Numbered from the stretch's first letter, positions 1 to 12,074 are shown. The stretch: DNA of 64,000 nt from Nemophila menziesii (GCA_029959085.1 JARWIR010000018.1:1550001-1614000); one strand, 5' to 3'. Translations and numbers: made by a program. Notes: generated by a model not told the origin, from the letters alone.

Positions 1-470
1 AACTTTATTGAACTTATGTGCTTCCTCCAAAGTACTCGTGACATGATTAATAAAAGACGAATCTCCTAACCAAACATCTAGCAAAAAGAAAACCCTCTGC
101 CCATTATACGTAGACCATCGGGATCCCTGTCTAACTACGACAATACCTTCCACAATGGTCCTAGAAATGCACGAATCACTAGGTTTAGATGAATAGTGAA
201 AAGCATTTGCCTTGACATATTTATGTCTCATAATAGTAGTCCATAAGGTGGACTCGTCCTGTAACACTTTTCAACCCAACTTTCCTACAAGCGTTCTATT
301 CATATCACCTGCTAGACAGGCACCAAGTCCACCCACTCTTTTAGGTCTACACACGTCATTTCAAGCAACCCCGTTAATGCGATTTTGTTCTTTCGATATA
401 CCCCAAATAAACTCTTTTCTTATATGGTCAATTTCCTCACAAACGCACTTAGGTAACTTTCACACTTGCG
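1..470 (-). pseudogene. LINE (non-LTR retrotransposon) reverse transcriptase C-terminal fragment
   Basis: Read on the minus strand, this stretch encodes the region after the reverse transcriptase core of plant L1-type LINEs. The recognisable parts are an EEIDHIRKEFIWG-like segment, then a CRPKRVGGLG segment, then a WSTYNGQRVFFLLDVWLG-like segment, in the order usual for these proteins. At least two in-frame TGA codons stand where the family has tryptophan, so the copy is dead. It runs off the left edge of the window, and neither end of the element can be seen. The assignment rests on remembered family patterns, not on a search. The open frame on the opposite strand here is a shadow. Confidence 0.7.
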
Positions 471-546
471 TTGATGAGTTTTTATTAGACACATAACAAA
501 TATCCGTTGATGAGTTTTTATTATTCTTTAATAAAAACTCATCAAC
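470..546. repeat. Short direct and inverted repeats forming a hairpin
   Basis: The 18-base word GTTGATGAGTTTTTATTA occurs at 470-487 and again at 506-523. Its exact reverse complement lies at 529-546 with a 5-base spacer. The second and third copies form a perfect 18-bp stem. The repeat lies exactly where the LINE homology stops, so it may mark a rearrangement junction. Confidence 0.8.
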
Positions 547-2189
547 ATGACCAATCGGTCAAAACCATCACATGAAGTGATATAAGTTTGATGACCCTAA
601 TCTTTTGCTAGGTTAGGCTTTTCCGTCATTTTATTAATATAAATTTATTATCATAAATATAATCATGATTATAACCACAACCACTATTACAATATTTATT
701 AATATTGTTTAAATTTAAAAATAAATATTACCAGGCTATCTCCTTTTTGTTTGTACAATTTGAAGTCAATATATAGTCAAATTCAGGGGGAGAAATATAT
801 GATCTAGCAGAATATATATTTTCTTAAAATAGAAAATTGCTAGACAATTGGTTGTGAATTCGCCTAATATGACTTATCTACATACAACTTTATACATATA
901 TACGGTCATATTGAAAAAAAAGGTCCAACTAAAACTCATGAATACCCTCATTGGTCAAAGACCTAAAGTGTCCATCTATATACTGTTACTTGTGCAACAT
1001 AAAATATAAATATTCCACCATTATGCACAAAGATGAGATCACAAACAAATATGAGAATTTATTTTCAATCTACAGTGGTTGATATGTATTTTGAGTTTTC
1101 CACATGAAAAATATGTATACTGGAATACTATGCATAAAGCAAGATTCTCATGATAAGAGGGGGAGCTGAAAAATATGTTATAAGATGCATCTATCCTCGC
1201 AAATAAGTTATGAGCTCAGTGTAAAAATAAGATGCATTCATAAGTGACTAAGTCACGTATTCAGCTTGAAAAGGACATGCTCAAATTTATTTCCTTTGAA
1301 AAAAATACATTGCAACGCGTAAAGCGTGGTCGACCTGTCGGTTCCAAAATATCATATTATTGAGCAGTATGAGCAAGTTGGCACTTCTAAAATTATCATG
1401 AGATAATGTAGAAAATATAAATAAAGAATAGTACTCTAAAAAGAGTATCAGGTACCTGAATACTCTCTCAGTATTGAGAAATTGAGATAAAAGAATCTCA
1501 TTCAATTATATTACTACAGAAATATATGGAATCGAAAAACAACTTGATCATGATCAAATAATAAGTGTAAATGATCATGTAAAAGTTACTAAATGAAAAC
1601 GAGAATCTTGAATCGAAGTCCATTCTATGATTTCGTCTAGAAAAATTAATTGGCCAAATATAGTAAGACGCAGTCAGGCATAATCATACTCACACAGTCA
1701 ATGTGAATATATGAAGTAATATTTTGGTGAAAAATATTTGCCTGAAAGTTTCATATAGGACTTCATGTGAGTCTTATGTAAAATAAATTTACCAATATGT
1801 ATCGTGTGATACGAAAAATTACATGAAAGTCTTTAGAAGACTAAAAACGCGTATACATAAATCCCGGGATATATTAGAATGATATTTGTATTACTTTTGC
1901 TGTCTTTAACAATCTTTATTTGTCTGATATATTGTCATGTAATCTGCCATATATTTGTTTTATATTTCATAAGTAGAATATGTGTTTATTTATAATTACA
2001 TGCATGAATACTTATTACTCAAAATTGCACATGATTGTGGATCATTCTAGTGTTATATGACGATATGACTTCATATATTGTTTAATTTGAAATTATAGTT
2101 GCTATTATAAAAATGTGTAAGATACTGAATATCGAGATTATATTCGAAATTGAAGATCATCACATATACGTTTACATGAGGGGGAGACC

Positions 2190-2680
2190 AACACGTATTG
2201 CACTCTTTATTTCTTCGTCAAGGTTTTTTCCCACAGGTTTTCCTGACAAAGTTTTAAACGAGAAAAATTAAAAGCGTATTGATAAGGATTATGTACTCTT
2301 TTTCCTTCACTAGGTTTTTATCCCACAAGGTTTTCATAGTAAGGTTTTTAACGAGGAATATCAATAAAAATTTGGTGGATATTCAACTCGACTTGGTCAA
2401 ATTTAAGTTCACAAGAAAAGCCCAAGATGCAAAATCCAAGAGGAATATCATGGCAATATAATTTATTGGTTGCACTATATAATTTTATGCAAAGATACTT
2501 CCAGTTCATGCGACAAGTCGATAATACTAATGATCAAGATACTTTGTCCACACATATATGGGAAGATGAATACGCGTTGCACTTTTTTATTTCCTTGACT
2601 AGTTTTTTCCCATTGGGTTTTACTAGCGAGGTTTTTAACGAGGCAACATCATATGCGTATATGAATAATACCCAAAGGGG
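2190..2680 (+). repeat. Three diverged tandem copies in the copia 3' region
   Basis: The same arrangement appears three times, at about 2191-2275, 2274-2385 and 2568-2672. Each copy has a CACTCTTT-like start, a CCTTCACTAGG-like segment, a TCCCACNGGTTTT segment and the ending AGGTTTTTAACGAG. Many plant copia elements carry similar repeats between pol and the 3' LTR. No long frame is conserved through them. Confidence 0.65.
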
Positions 2681-2682
2681 AG

Positions 2683-2928
2683 TGTTATGAAATATTATAT
2701 TAGTGTGTATTATTCTAGAGTAGTGGGGAGACTTTGTAACTTCTCTAATTTACTCTTTGTAACTCTCCTATTTAATCCTATATAATTGTGTAGTTAGTAG
2801 GATAGTCCAAGGGACTTGTATTCCCTATATAAAGGCTAGTTGATCATTGTTCCTAACACACCTTTTGATTGCATAAGATGATTAAAACTCCTCCATTATC
2901 TCTATACTTTGCTTCTTGTTTTACAACA
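2683..2928 (+). repeat. Ty1/copia 3' LTR (246 bp)
   Basis: The LTR starts TGTTATG right after the purine-rich tract CCCAAAGGGGAG and ends ACAACA. It contains a TATA-like CTATATAAAGG near 2830. No partner LTR or target duplication could be identified inside the window, so it is read as the 3' LTR of the decayed element on its left. Confidence 0.7.
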
Positions 2929-3179
2929 AGAGTAACTTTTTTATTAATTTTTTGCTTAGGGGGAAAAATCACCCTTCTAAAATCACAGTGATATTGAGGG
3001 ACCTAATAATAAAAATTCTACACAGGATTAGAGTTGGTGAGTCAAAGTCTGGTTGGTCCAAACCAAAAAGTCCACGACAGAGAATATTGCAAGAAACTAA
3101 GAGAGAGATCATTGGTGGTATCATTAGTTCATTACCTATACGGATATACATGGCGATACACAATAGGTTTTACAATTAT
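2929..3179. other. Unassigned interval between copia LTR and Athila solo LTR
   Basis: About 250 bases without a recognisable gene. A 101-codon plus-strand frame crosses it, but it starts inside the copia LTR and ends inside the solo LTR, so it is not a gene. The last bases, CAAAC (3180-3184), are the left target duplication of the solo LTR. Confidence 0.5.
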
Positions 3180-3184
3180 CAAAC

Positions 3185-4980
3185 TGGTGGTCCTTTGTGT
3201 GTTCTAAATAAATGCAAATAATAATCGAACCACAACCGCAAGTGTACGGTTGTCCCAAGTAGTAATTCTGATAATCAGATTCGTTCCAAGGACGGATGGT
3301 TGATCACAATGTTTATGCAAATAGCGATTGATGCACTTATGAAAATGAAAGAGGATAAATTGTTTGTTTTGGTTTGGTTTATTATAACTAAATGAAAGAT
3401 AAAATAATAATGCAAGTAAAAGATGAGACGCAAGTAAAATGTATGAAAACGCAATATGAGATGTAGTACTTGAGAACGCAAGGATCCTCCTAATTTTACT
3501 TTCTAACTTATGTTGTTTAAGGGTTAAATCAGTCAATTACAATGGTCGGGATTCTAATATCCTTATACCCCCGTCAGGGTGGACTATAAGGCGATCCTAA
3601 AGTGTCACTAGTCCCGTCAGGGTAAATATGATCCACCGTTGGATGATTAAGATTTATTACCACATTGGCCCTAGGATTAACTAAGTTCGTCAGAATCAAT
3701 AGTTTTTATCCTAGATTGAACAATTATTTCTGTACCTAAACCCCCCGTCAGGATGATCCATACGCCACATATATGGAATAGCTTAGATACTAATACCTAA
3801 TTTTAGTTCGCGACTCTAAAATCAGTAAACATTCACAAATTGTCGAAAAGAGTAAAAGCCCTAATTTAATTTAATTCAATAAAAACCCAAATTCAACATT
3901 CGTTATAATAATAAAATCAAGATTCACCCATTGTTTTGTTCTCAAGCACTAATGGAAATTTAGCTCATATTAAAATTAAAAACAAAATAAAAAGAAATGG
4001 AATTCATATTCGTTACAAAATTGAAATATAAGAAAAACCTAATTTTCGGAATCAGAATGACTACGAACGGAGCTATAGACCCACTCCAGCTCTTGTAGCT
4101 TCTCCTTTCTTCCTGCTGTAGCTTCTCTGGTGTTTTTAATCTTGTGGAAAGTGAATTGTATGTAAAATAGAAGTCCAGACCTCCTTTTATAATAAGAAAA
4201 ACGGATTAGGGCTTGGACCAGAAATTAAAAGCCTAATTAAGTGCCCGTTTGGAAGTGCTTTTTTGGAGAAGCACTTAAAAGTGTTTCTAGCATTTTAAAA
4301 GTTTTTTTGACTTTGAAAAGCACTTTTTTGAGAAGCACCAAATAGGTGCTTCTTAAAAAAAGCACTTAAAATAATTTTAGATTTCAAAATTATTTTTAAT
4401 AATTTTTTTAAATATTGAATTTTAATCTAAAAGCGCTTTTTTACTCTAAAATAAGCACTTCCAAACGGGCTCTAAATGTCCAAGCCCACTCTTTAAGCCC
4501 AAAATCCCGTAACTGATGACAGGCCTCCACTAAAACTGCTTTTCCCGATGCGTTACAACTCCGATTGACCTCATTCCAGTTGCTAAAGTTCCGTACTTCG
4601 ATAAGGAATGTTTTCTCTTCAAGGGTCAGCGGCTCAATCAGCTCTTAAGTCCCTCGAAAACAGCAATCAAGGGCCTGGAAAATGGATTTTCAGCTCTAAA
4701 AATAAAATCTTCGGGATTTCTCTTCAAGTCTTGACTCTATCTTTTGATCTTTGACCTTATCTTCGGATTCCTTTCCTAGCTAACATCTAAAAACCTGTAA
4801 ACTTTACACTAAAAATACCAATATTACGCGCAAAAGTTTAATAATTCAAAAATGCTAGAAATAAAAAGGGAAATCCGAAATATTGCATATTTAGTCCCAA
4901 AAGTCTATCGAATTAATTAAATAAACACCAAAAATGATGTCTCCTAAGGGTCTAAAATAAGAACAATTAGGGAGACATCA
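3185..4980 (-). mobile_element. Athila-type solo LTR with perfect target duplication
   Basis: The sequence matches, in reverse, the LTRs at 36692-38249 and 47915-49472, from TGGTGGTCCTTTG at the left to GGAGACATCA at the right. Flanks are CAAAC at 3180-3184 and CAAAC at 4981-4985, a perfect 5-bp duplication. This is the footprint of an inserted element reduced to one LTR by recombination. Its length of 1796 bp exceeds the family norm of about 1560 bp only because a 232-bp MITE plus a 3-bp duplication sits inside it. The open frames at its left end are shadows found in every LTR of this group. Confidence 0.95.
4241..4472. mobile_element. Tourist-like (PIF/Harbinger) MITE nested in the solo LTR
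   Basis: The left end GTGCCCGTTTGGAAGTGCTT and the right end (reverse complement GAGCCCGTTTGGAAGTGCTT) are near-perfect terminal inverted repeats. TAA flanks it at 4238-4240 and 4473-4475. The equivalent position of the sister LTRs reads straight through CCTAATTAAATGTCC, which confirms a clean insertion. The GCCCGTTTGG end and the TAA duplication are typical of Tourist/Harbinger MITEs. Confidence 0.9.
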
Positions 4981-4985
4981 CAAAC

Positions 4986-5915
4986 ACATTAGTTTCTATA
5001 ACTAACTACAACTATAGCAATATTATACTTTTCTGCTGCCTATAATTATTTGTCTTGGGTTATCATAATTTCATTTCTGTTCTGCAATTATTTTCGACTA
5101 ATATCTGACTTCGTTATATAGAGGAACCATGAGTAGTAATTGATCAGAAGATAAATTATGCACATACAATCTGCTGTCCAGCATCGTCTTGATTAAGGGA
5201 AACGAAAAGAGGTGCGTAATAGCGGCATGTATATAGCAGATTTGGCTTGATCGATATGTAAGAATTTTTATCCTTCCGCTAGAGAGAAGGGGGATAGTGA
5301 ACTGACTTTGTAAGAGCGTGGGATCGAGAGACAGATGGGGGCTTAGTAACGTCCGCGAATAATGTCCTCGTGAGATGGATGAAAGCGGAAAACGAAGTAA
5401 AATAAAATATAAACGGGTCTTTTAACGCGGAAAATCTGTTGTCGGAATAGTAATGGAGATTATTTGGGTGGTTTTGCGGGTACGTGTATCGCACGTACGG
5501 GTTTTAAATCGGAATTGCTTGCATTACATATTGGATTGCTTATGGCCGTGCATCGTGGTTATACTTCGCTTTGATCGAAACTGACTCGAGTAAGTTGCAG
5601 ACACTAGAGAAGGGTGGTGTGAACTCAAGAGACTTTTCGGGTGGTATTATACGTGTTTGTCGAGATATTTTAACAACTAAGGTGCATTTTGACTTAGTAT
5701 GGAGTTTTCGCGAATCTAATAAATACCCAGGATGAAGAAATTTGAAGCAACTAGTTCAGAAGGAGCGATTTTGTATAAGGATCCACCCGAAAGTTTAAAG
5801 TAGTGGCTTACCAGAGATCGTTATGGCTGAGTTGTGTCAGGTACGTATACAATTAGTCGATAAATTTTAGGAAATGTATATTTACTGGCTGTTTAGACAT
5901 CTTATCCTCGATAAC

Positions 5916-5972
<57 letters not shown>

Positions 5973-7360
5973 CATTCTCATTTATTGTAAATTGAACTTT
6001 ATATATGGATAAAGAAATTTAATATAGGATTCGTAAAATAGGAGGAAAAAAAGATTAGCCTTAGCAAACTCTAGATAATTCAGAGAAGAGAAAAAAAAGA
6101 GAAATGAACATATATAGAGATAGAAAGACGGCAACAACTGTATTCCTTCAGTTATACAAAACATCCCCAAGAAAGTCGTCTCTTTCAGAGCTTTGGCTTT
6201 TCTTTCTTCGCCTTCATTCTCCAGCAAGCAACAATTAATATTATACTCAAAGCAAAGCATGGGTGCTGTTTGTGTGATGGTCTCGATGAAAACTTATTTA
6301 TGCTTCCTCTCTTTCTAGCCCTCATTTCCTTTATCACGTTGATCTTCACGTAATTATCCTTCTGGGTAGTGTAATTATATTCACTTCTTATCACAGTGCA
6401 TTGTAAATTACTCTTCAGAAATTAGTAAATTACGTTACACAAAGAGTAGTATGTGTAAATGTGGGCTTAGGTTGGTGTGTTAGGAGGCTCAATAACATGG
6501 GTAGTATACTATAAGCTGTGATTATCAGTAAATTTCGAGTATAGTTTATGAGATATGTATATATAGCCTTTACTCAATTTGTATGTATAGGCAAGTGTGA
6601 GCATGAATGGTGTGACATAGATGTTTCTATTTTTTTTTTTTGTTTATAAGGTGAGGGATAGTACAATTAATTTTCATGGGAAAAAGCAATATGAGACACC
6701 AGTTTCACCCAACATTCTTTTGGATGGAATTGAGGTTTGTGTCGTTTCATTCTTTCCTAATTCTCAATTATATTTGATTTTTCTTTATCATTCTTGTAAA
6801 CATTTATTTTCTTGAATTCTGATCATACTTTTGTGTATATCTAATAATATGTAGGAGATACTTTAAAGATTATCTCCTCGCCTCGGAGTTGAAATGATCC
6901 ACAAGAAGATTGCAAGTGCATTCAGTTAGAAGTATTTTTCTTATTAAACTTCTCATCAATTTATCTTCAAATATCACACAACTGATATTCAATATTACTC
7001 CGCATATATTACATTCAATAGCTAATGTTAAACTTTTCTATTGGAGAAAGAAATTTATCATAGTTGTTACTATATTGAGTAATATTTTTTGTTCTTTTCA
7101 AAACAAGCAGTCGATGTATTGCATAATACTTAATCATTATCTAGGCGTTTATGTGTTTTTATTTAAAGTTAGATTCATGCTTTACTCCAATTCAACCGAA
7201 AAAAAGAAATCGAAAAATTCCCTCCGATTGAAAAAGGAATAATACAATAAAGTCAAAATTTAATTTGTCGTCCTCTGAATAATATATATAAATAGAAAAA
7301 TAAGGAAAGTATAGATTTAGACAGTGCACTCTAAATTTTGAGAGAAAGAAGTGAAGAGCA
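4986..7360. other. Intergenic region with gene-like debris
   Basis: No complete gene is visible. There is a short exon-like stretch near 5730-5838. Two exon-like pieces with splice-like borders lie at about 6647-6733 and 6855-6929; the second contains an in-frame TAA. Their translations (for example YETPVSPNILLDGIE) were not recognised. The pieces may be remains of an older gene upstream of the DEK_C pseudogene. Confidence 0.35.
5919..5970. repeat. (AT)n microsatellite
   Basis: About 52 bases of uninterrupted AT dinucleotides. Confidence 0.95.
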
Positions 7361-7748
7361 ATGGAGACACATATAAGGAATGCTTTGAAATCGCGATTAC
7401 AGCATTTAGGAGAAAATGCTGAGTAATTCTCTCTCTCTCAAACTTCTTTGTATATACACACTTATATGCTTATACATCTATAATATAATTTTATAATATT
7501 GTAAATGCTAAACCATAGACAAACCCTTAATAAACTTTTAGCGCAGTCATTGTATTATTATATCAATTTCGAAAGCTTAATCTGTGGTCATTTCTGGGGT
7601 GGAGGTAGCCCTCCGAATATTTGTTCTTCGTTATAATTGCACTGTTGGTCCCTATTTTATGCAAAGATTTTTGTATAGATCCCGATATTTTATCACCAAT
7701 TTTTTTAAAGTTATGGTCAGTATGTTTAATTCATTGGCTTTCTGTGTT

Positions 7749-7927
7749 GGGTAAGACTTCCATCCAATATTGGATGGTCCAATATTCATATCACTACCAT
7801 TGATTTTTTATAACAAGACACATGTCGTTAGATTAATAATTTAGTTACTTTTGCAAGTTTAAAACATGGGGTATGTGTATTAATATGATTGGTGTAGGAT
7901 CATCCAATATTGGATGAAAGAATTTTC
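7749..7927. mobile_element. MITE in intron 1 of the DEK_C pseudogene
   Basis: An 11-base direct repeat CTTTCTGTGTT flanks the interval at 7738-7748 and 7928-7938. The ends are imperfect inverted repeats that each contain the palindrome CATCCAATATTGGATG (7761-7776 and 7901-7916). The duplication size suggests a Mutator-type or similar non-autonomous element. No coding content is present. Confidence 0.6.
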
Positions 7928-7981
7928 CTTTCTGTGTTAGATATTATATGTTTGATTTTCTGCCTTTTATATCTGTGTTTT

Positions 7982-7984
<3 letters not shown>

Positions 7985-8070
<86 letters not shown>
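7985..8070. repeat. (AT)n microsatellite in intron 1
   Basis: About 86 bases of uninterrupted AT dinucleotides, located in the presumed first intron. Confidence 0.95.
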
Positions 8071-8077
<7 letters not shown>

Positions 8078-9354
8078 GAGGGTTTATGACTCTATCATCA
8101 CCCCTGGGTTTTGGTCACTCCAATTTTTCTTTGCAAAATTCAATTGGTATATCTATTTAACTCATGACTATATTTTCCAAGATGTGGTACATAAATTGAA
8201 GTTGGGGTTATTTTTTAATTATGTGTTCACCTAATACAGATCCTTGTCTTTGATGGGGTAAGAAGATTATTAGAGAAAGACATGGGTCTTGAAATAAATG
8301 CCTTAGATGAGCATAAGAAACTCATTGAGGAAATAACTGAGAAGGTAAAATATGATTTTCCTACAAATTGTTTGCAAAAATTATTGACTTGTCAAGTAGT
8401 ATATTACTAAATTCTAATTTTGTTAGTGTATTTATTTTTGATCTTGTAATAAATATTTTATCGATTCCATTACTATAAATTATATAATGGTATCATGTTT
8501 GTGTTGCCAGTTTATGGAGGGTAAAGATGATGACTCTATAGATACTCAAATTCCTAAGATATCTGAGAGTAAAATCAAAGAGGTTGTTTGGGAAAGAGCT
8601 TCTCACATTGAAGACAACTCTGAGTATGTATCTCTATATCTTATAAATTTCTTTATATTCTTTGTTTATATTTTATTTATTATATTCCGGTAACATAATT
8701 TTGTAGGACAATAACACCTTCTGATGTGCGAAGACTACTAGAAGAAGATATGGGCTTTCTAAAAACTCTCTAGATCCCTTCAAGAACTTCATATCTACTC
8801 AAATAGATGAGGTATATTAAAATTTCTACATATACTTGCATCGGCATATGTGGGCCTGAAGAAACGTAAAGTAGATGAAAAAGAGGTGCCTGTTTCGAAC
8901 AAGAAGTAGAAAAAAGTTGTTAAGAAGCCATCCAAAGGTGATGAAGATAGTTCATTGCCTGAAAAATCTTTGGAAAGGCCTTCTAAGGTGAGAGATCTTT
9001 TTAATAAATATGATGAATCAATATGTGTATTTATTTGATTAGTCGATGAATTTGTATTAATATGAATTGCAGAGTAAAGAAGTTGCGACTCCTGGATATG
9101 GGAAGCGTGTGGAAAATTTGAGATCGATTTTTAAAACTTGTGGAATAAGGTTTATGTTTATTGGATTTATTATCAAATATTAATTTTGTCTTCTAAAAAT
9201 TGTACTTGTGACCTTTTTGCATTGGTGAAAAGTGTTCCTCCATCACTGTACAAGAAAGAAAAGCAGATGGTTGATGAAAAGCGTGAAGATTTCTTGATTA
9301 ATGAGTTAGTAGATTGATAGAATTAATTGCAGCATAAAATAAATTTGAAGCAGC

Positions 9355-9701
9355 ATGAATTTCGATTACATGCTTATGAGAATGCTAAACTTTACAAAAA
9401 GAATACCAAGAGATGGCATGATAATCGGATTCGAGAAAAGAACTTTGTAGTGGGACAAAGAGTGTTGAAGTATAATTCGAAGTTCAGTAATTATCCGGGG
9501 AAATTAAGATCGAAGTGGTCGGGTCCTTACATTGTAACCAAGGTTACACCTCATGGAGTTATAGAGATAGAACATCCACTTGAAAACCGTACATTCATGG
9601 TGAACGGTCATCGCTTATAGATATATCATGGAGGTGAAGACACCGATCATGCAAAAGACCCACATCCCGGAGAGGTCATGTACCTCCTCGAAACTCCTTA
9701 G
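9355..9701 (+). pseudogene. Integrase C-terminal fragment of the left ATH-1 copy
   Basis: The frame encodes the last about 115 residues of the polyprotein: [14 protein letters not shown], then [20 protein letters not shown], then [11 protein letters not shown]. This is the small beta-rich domain that ends plant Ty3/gypsy integrases. It is nearly identical to 20540-20886. A TAG at 9618-9620 replaces the lysine codon in the sister copy, and the conserved frame then continues to TAG at 9699-9701. No start codon or catalytic residues are present. Confidence 0.9.
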
Positions 9702-9924
9702 AAGCACGAGGTAACCCGTCGAGCTTAACGACGTTAAACAAAAGCCAATTTCTTGTATATTAGTTTCAGTATTTCAATTTCCGTAGTGTAAATTAGTTAA
9801 GTTTTTGTTGATTTTAGTTTTTATTCTTAAGAAATGAGGAAGGGTGTTTGTTTTTGATGATTTCAGGGGTATAATGGTCATGAGTTTGGGGTCAAAACGA
9901 TGAGAAAACGAAAAAAAATTGGAG

Positions 9925-10345
9925 TCCACAGCAGGTCTGACCGGCTAGCCGGTGAGCTGGCCGGCATACCGGTCAAAGGAGCTGAAGGACCCCAACTCTC
10001 TAACCACTGCGTCAGCGATGACGCAGCGTTGTTGCATCACCATTCGCGCCAGCGAGACATCCACCGGCATACCAGTCAATGACCGGCTAGCCGGCCAACT
10101 GGAGGAAAGGTTCTGGTCCTTGCGTCAGCGACGACGCAAGGTTGCTGCGTCATCAATTGCGCCATCGACATGCCGCCGGCATGCCGGCGAATCCGCCGGC
10201 TAGCCGGCCAGTGATGTCAAAGTCTCTGATCACTGCGTCAGCGACGACGCAAGAAGCTTGCGTTTTGAGGTAAAAAAAATCGAATTTAGTAATATTTTTT
10301 CGCCGACCTCGCGACCGGCATGCCGGGGAATCCGCCGGCCAGCCG
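9925..10345. repeat. GC-rich palindrome island, left ATH-1 copy
   Basis: In an AT-rich element this interval is dense in two palindromic motifs. One is of the type ACCGGCTAGCCGGT or GCCGGCATGCCGGC. The other is a TGCGTCA...TGACGCA hairpin with a short GCGA loop. It sits between integrase and the accessory ORF. Short open frames here are by-products of high GC. Confidence 0.85.
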
Positions 10346-10739
10346 GTGAACTGTTGCGAGAGGCGGTTTTGGGTTGTTTTAACCTAGTTTGTTGCCTCTT
10401 TCTCCAAGCTATCTTTCTATTTCGAATCCTTGCCTCCACCTACTCCAAAAATCACCAACAAACAGCTATAAAATCATCAAATCAAGCCTTCTATCATCAC
10501 AAAAACACACAATCAACTCATAGCTTCTCCAAAACATCACCAAAATTCATATTTTCTCCGAAAATTTCTTCTTCCTAGCCTTGAAATTAAACCCAATTCT
10601 TCCACAATCCCTCTCAAATAACCTTAACCCATCTCATATTCCACCTAATCCTTCAAGTTTTAAGCCTCAAAACATCAAATTTCAAAGCTTTTCTCTAGCT
10701 TTTTCTCTATTTGAAGTTTTGAGTTTGGGGTGAAGAGAG

Positions 10740-12074
10740 ATGACCAACAGAACCGATTCCATGTGAAACTATCGAAGAAACATACCAAGAAACAGGAACA
10801 ATGTTGGAACTAGCCCAGACCAAGCAATTGAGATTCCGGATTCGCGATCCAAAAAGACTGTGCAAAACCCAATTGCTCCGAAAAGAAAAGAAAATCCAAG
10901 TAAGGCTAATCCGAAAAAGAGTAGGTTAATTGATGAGAGTGATGAAGAAAGTGAGGAAGAAGTTGAAGAAGAGGTTGAGGAAGAAACTGAACAAGAAGTT
11001 CCCGAAGAACCAGTGCAACAACCGAAAGCTCCGCGTAGGAAAGCTTGGGCTCAAAAGCCTAAGAGAGTCTTCGTTCCATGGGATACTCAGGTTCGTGATA
11101 GAATTGAATTTTTGAAGTTTGGTGAGGAGATGAATCTGCCTAAGGGTATTATGACTAGTGCTTATAAAGATTATGGTATTATTTGTGATAAATTGGGTTG
11201 GAAAGAATTGCGTGAAAGGAAGCTTGAGTATATTCCTACCTTGGTGCGAGATTTTTATGAAGGAATCGCCTTCTCGAAATAAGCAGTTATTATTCGCAAA
11301 AAGGTAGTTCCTTTCTCCGTTGAGCTTATTCGTAAATCATTGAAACTACCCAAATTTTCCGGAATATGTCCGTTTCAAGAATCTCTAAAAGAGCCTTCGT
11401 TTGATTATGAATCCCTTTAGGGGAAAGTACTTGTTGATGTGGCCCGCCCAATTCCCAAAGGAGAGAGATATCCTGGACAGATGTATAGTAGTAATTTGCT
11501 ACCATGTGCTAAGATTTGGTCACGTTTCATAATCCCTACCTTCTTCGGAGTTAAACACATATCGGAAGTGAAGAAGGAGCATCTTTTGTTCATTAAGTGT
11601 ATTATTGAGGAGAAACCCATGGATGTTGCTCGTGTGATATATGATACCATCATGGAATTTGCTCGAATTCCTACTTCGCAACAAAATCTCAAATTTCCTT
11701 GTACCATCACTGCTTTGTGCTTAGACGCAAAGGTTCCGCGTAAACAAGCAGAGATTGATCGTGTTGAAGTGTGTGAGAGTATGGGCTTAACTTTGATCAA
11801 GAATATTCATGATGAGGTGTTAAAAGCAACAAGAAATCGTAGAGCTCCTCCAAAGAAGAAGATGCATACAACTGATGAGTTGGAAGCGAAAGTGAAGGTG
11901 TTAGAAGAGAATCAAGTGAAGATGATTGCGTCTTTGGGAAACGTTACAAAAGAGTTAGAACTTCTCCAAAACATGTTAATGGGGGTGAGCACAATTCAAC
12001 ACGCCACCTATGGTATACTTACGCAAGAGAAAGTTCATGGACGCAACACCGATAACCAGCCTCGCGCTGGTTAA
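10740..12074 (+). pseudogene. Accessory ORF of the left ATH-1 copy (broken)
   Basis: This matches 21916-23250 along its length. It begins with the conserved ATG-encoded MTNR, but the ninth codon is TGA (10764-10766). Further stops lie at 11280-11282 (TAA) and 11418-11420 (TAG). Where open, it shows the family layout: basic and acidic N-terminus, a central globular region resembling the plant retrotransposon-associated domain often labelled putative plant transposon protein, a coiled coil, and the tail RNTDNQPRAG. No transmembrane segment is visible. The ATG follows a GAGTTTGGGGTG motif by about 8 bases. Confidence 0.85.

Larger units (their letters stand above)
600..2928 (+). mobile_element. 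Decayed Ty1/copia retrotransposon, 3' part
   Basis: Scattered plus-strand peptide matches fit a copia polyprotein that has lost all long frames. Near 1014-1070 a TKMRSQTNMRIYF-like stretch resembles the conserved block after integrase (TKMGPQRRLGIYV type). At 1319-1345 KRGRPVGSK appears, the linker motif common before copia reverse transcriptase. Near 1630-1660 there is a degraded version of the block that opens reverse transcriptase. The element ends in an LTR at 2683-2928. No 5' LTR was found, so the left boundary is approximate. Stops and frameshifts are frequent, so the element is old and inactive. Confidence 0.55.
7361..9354 (+). pseudogene. Broken DEK_C / HIRIP3-like histone chaperone gene
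   Basis: Probable exons are 7361-7422, 8240-8344, 8511-8623, 8707-8811, about 8852-8987, 9073-9149 and 9233 onward. Most have GT/AG borders. The translations contain two copies of a DEK_C-type signature, FDGVRRLLEKDMGLE and PSDVRRLLEEDMG, then a basic linker, then YGKRVENLRSIFKTCGI followed by SVPPSLYKKEKQ. From memory this order matches plant nuclear proteins related to HIRIP3/CHZ histone chaperones, which bind H2A-H2B. It is broken by an apparent 1-base loss in exon 2 near 8252, another in exon 4 near 8754, TAG at 8907-8909, and a GG where exon 5 needs an AG acceptor. The expected C-terminal CHZ part is missing because Athila sequence begins at 9355. The family name is less certain than the pseudogene status. 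Confidence 0.6.

Noticed and set aside
3204..3536. 110-codon minus-strand frame, also at 36711 and 47934
   Set aside because: It is a chance frame inside the U5-side end of the Athila LTR, present wherever that LTR occurs, without coding signs or domain.
10870..12074. Env glycoprotein gene after pol
   Set aside because: No signal peptide, fusion peptide or transmembrane segment is visible in any copy of the accessory ORF, so it was kept as an accessory protein of unknown function.
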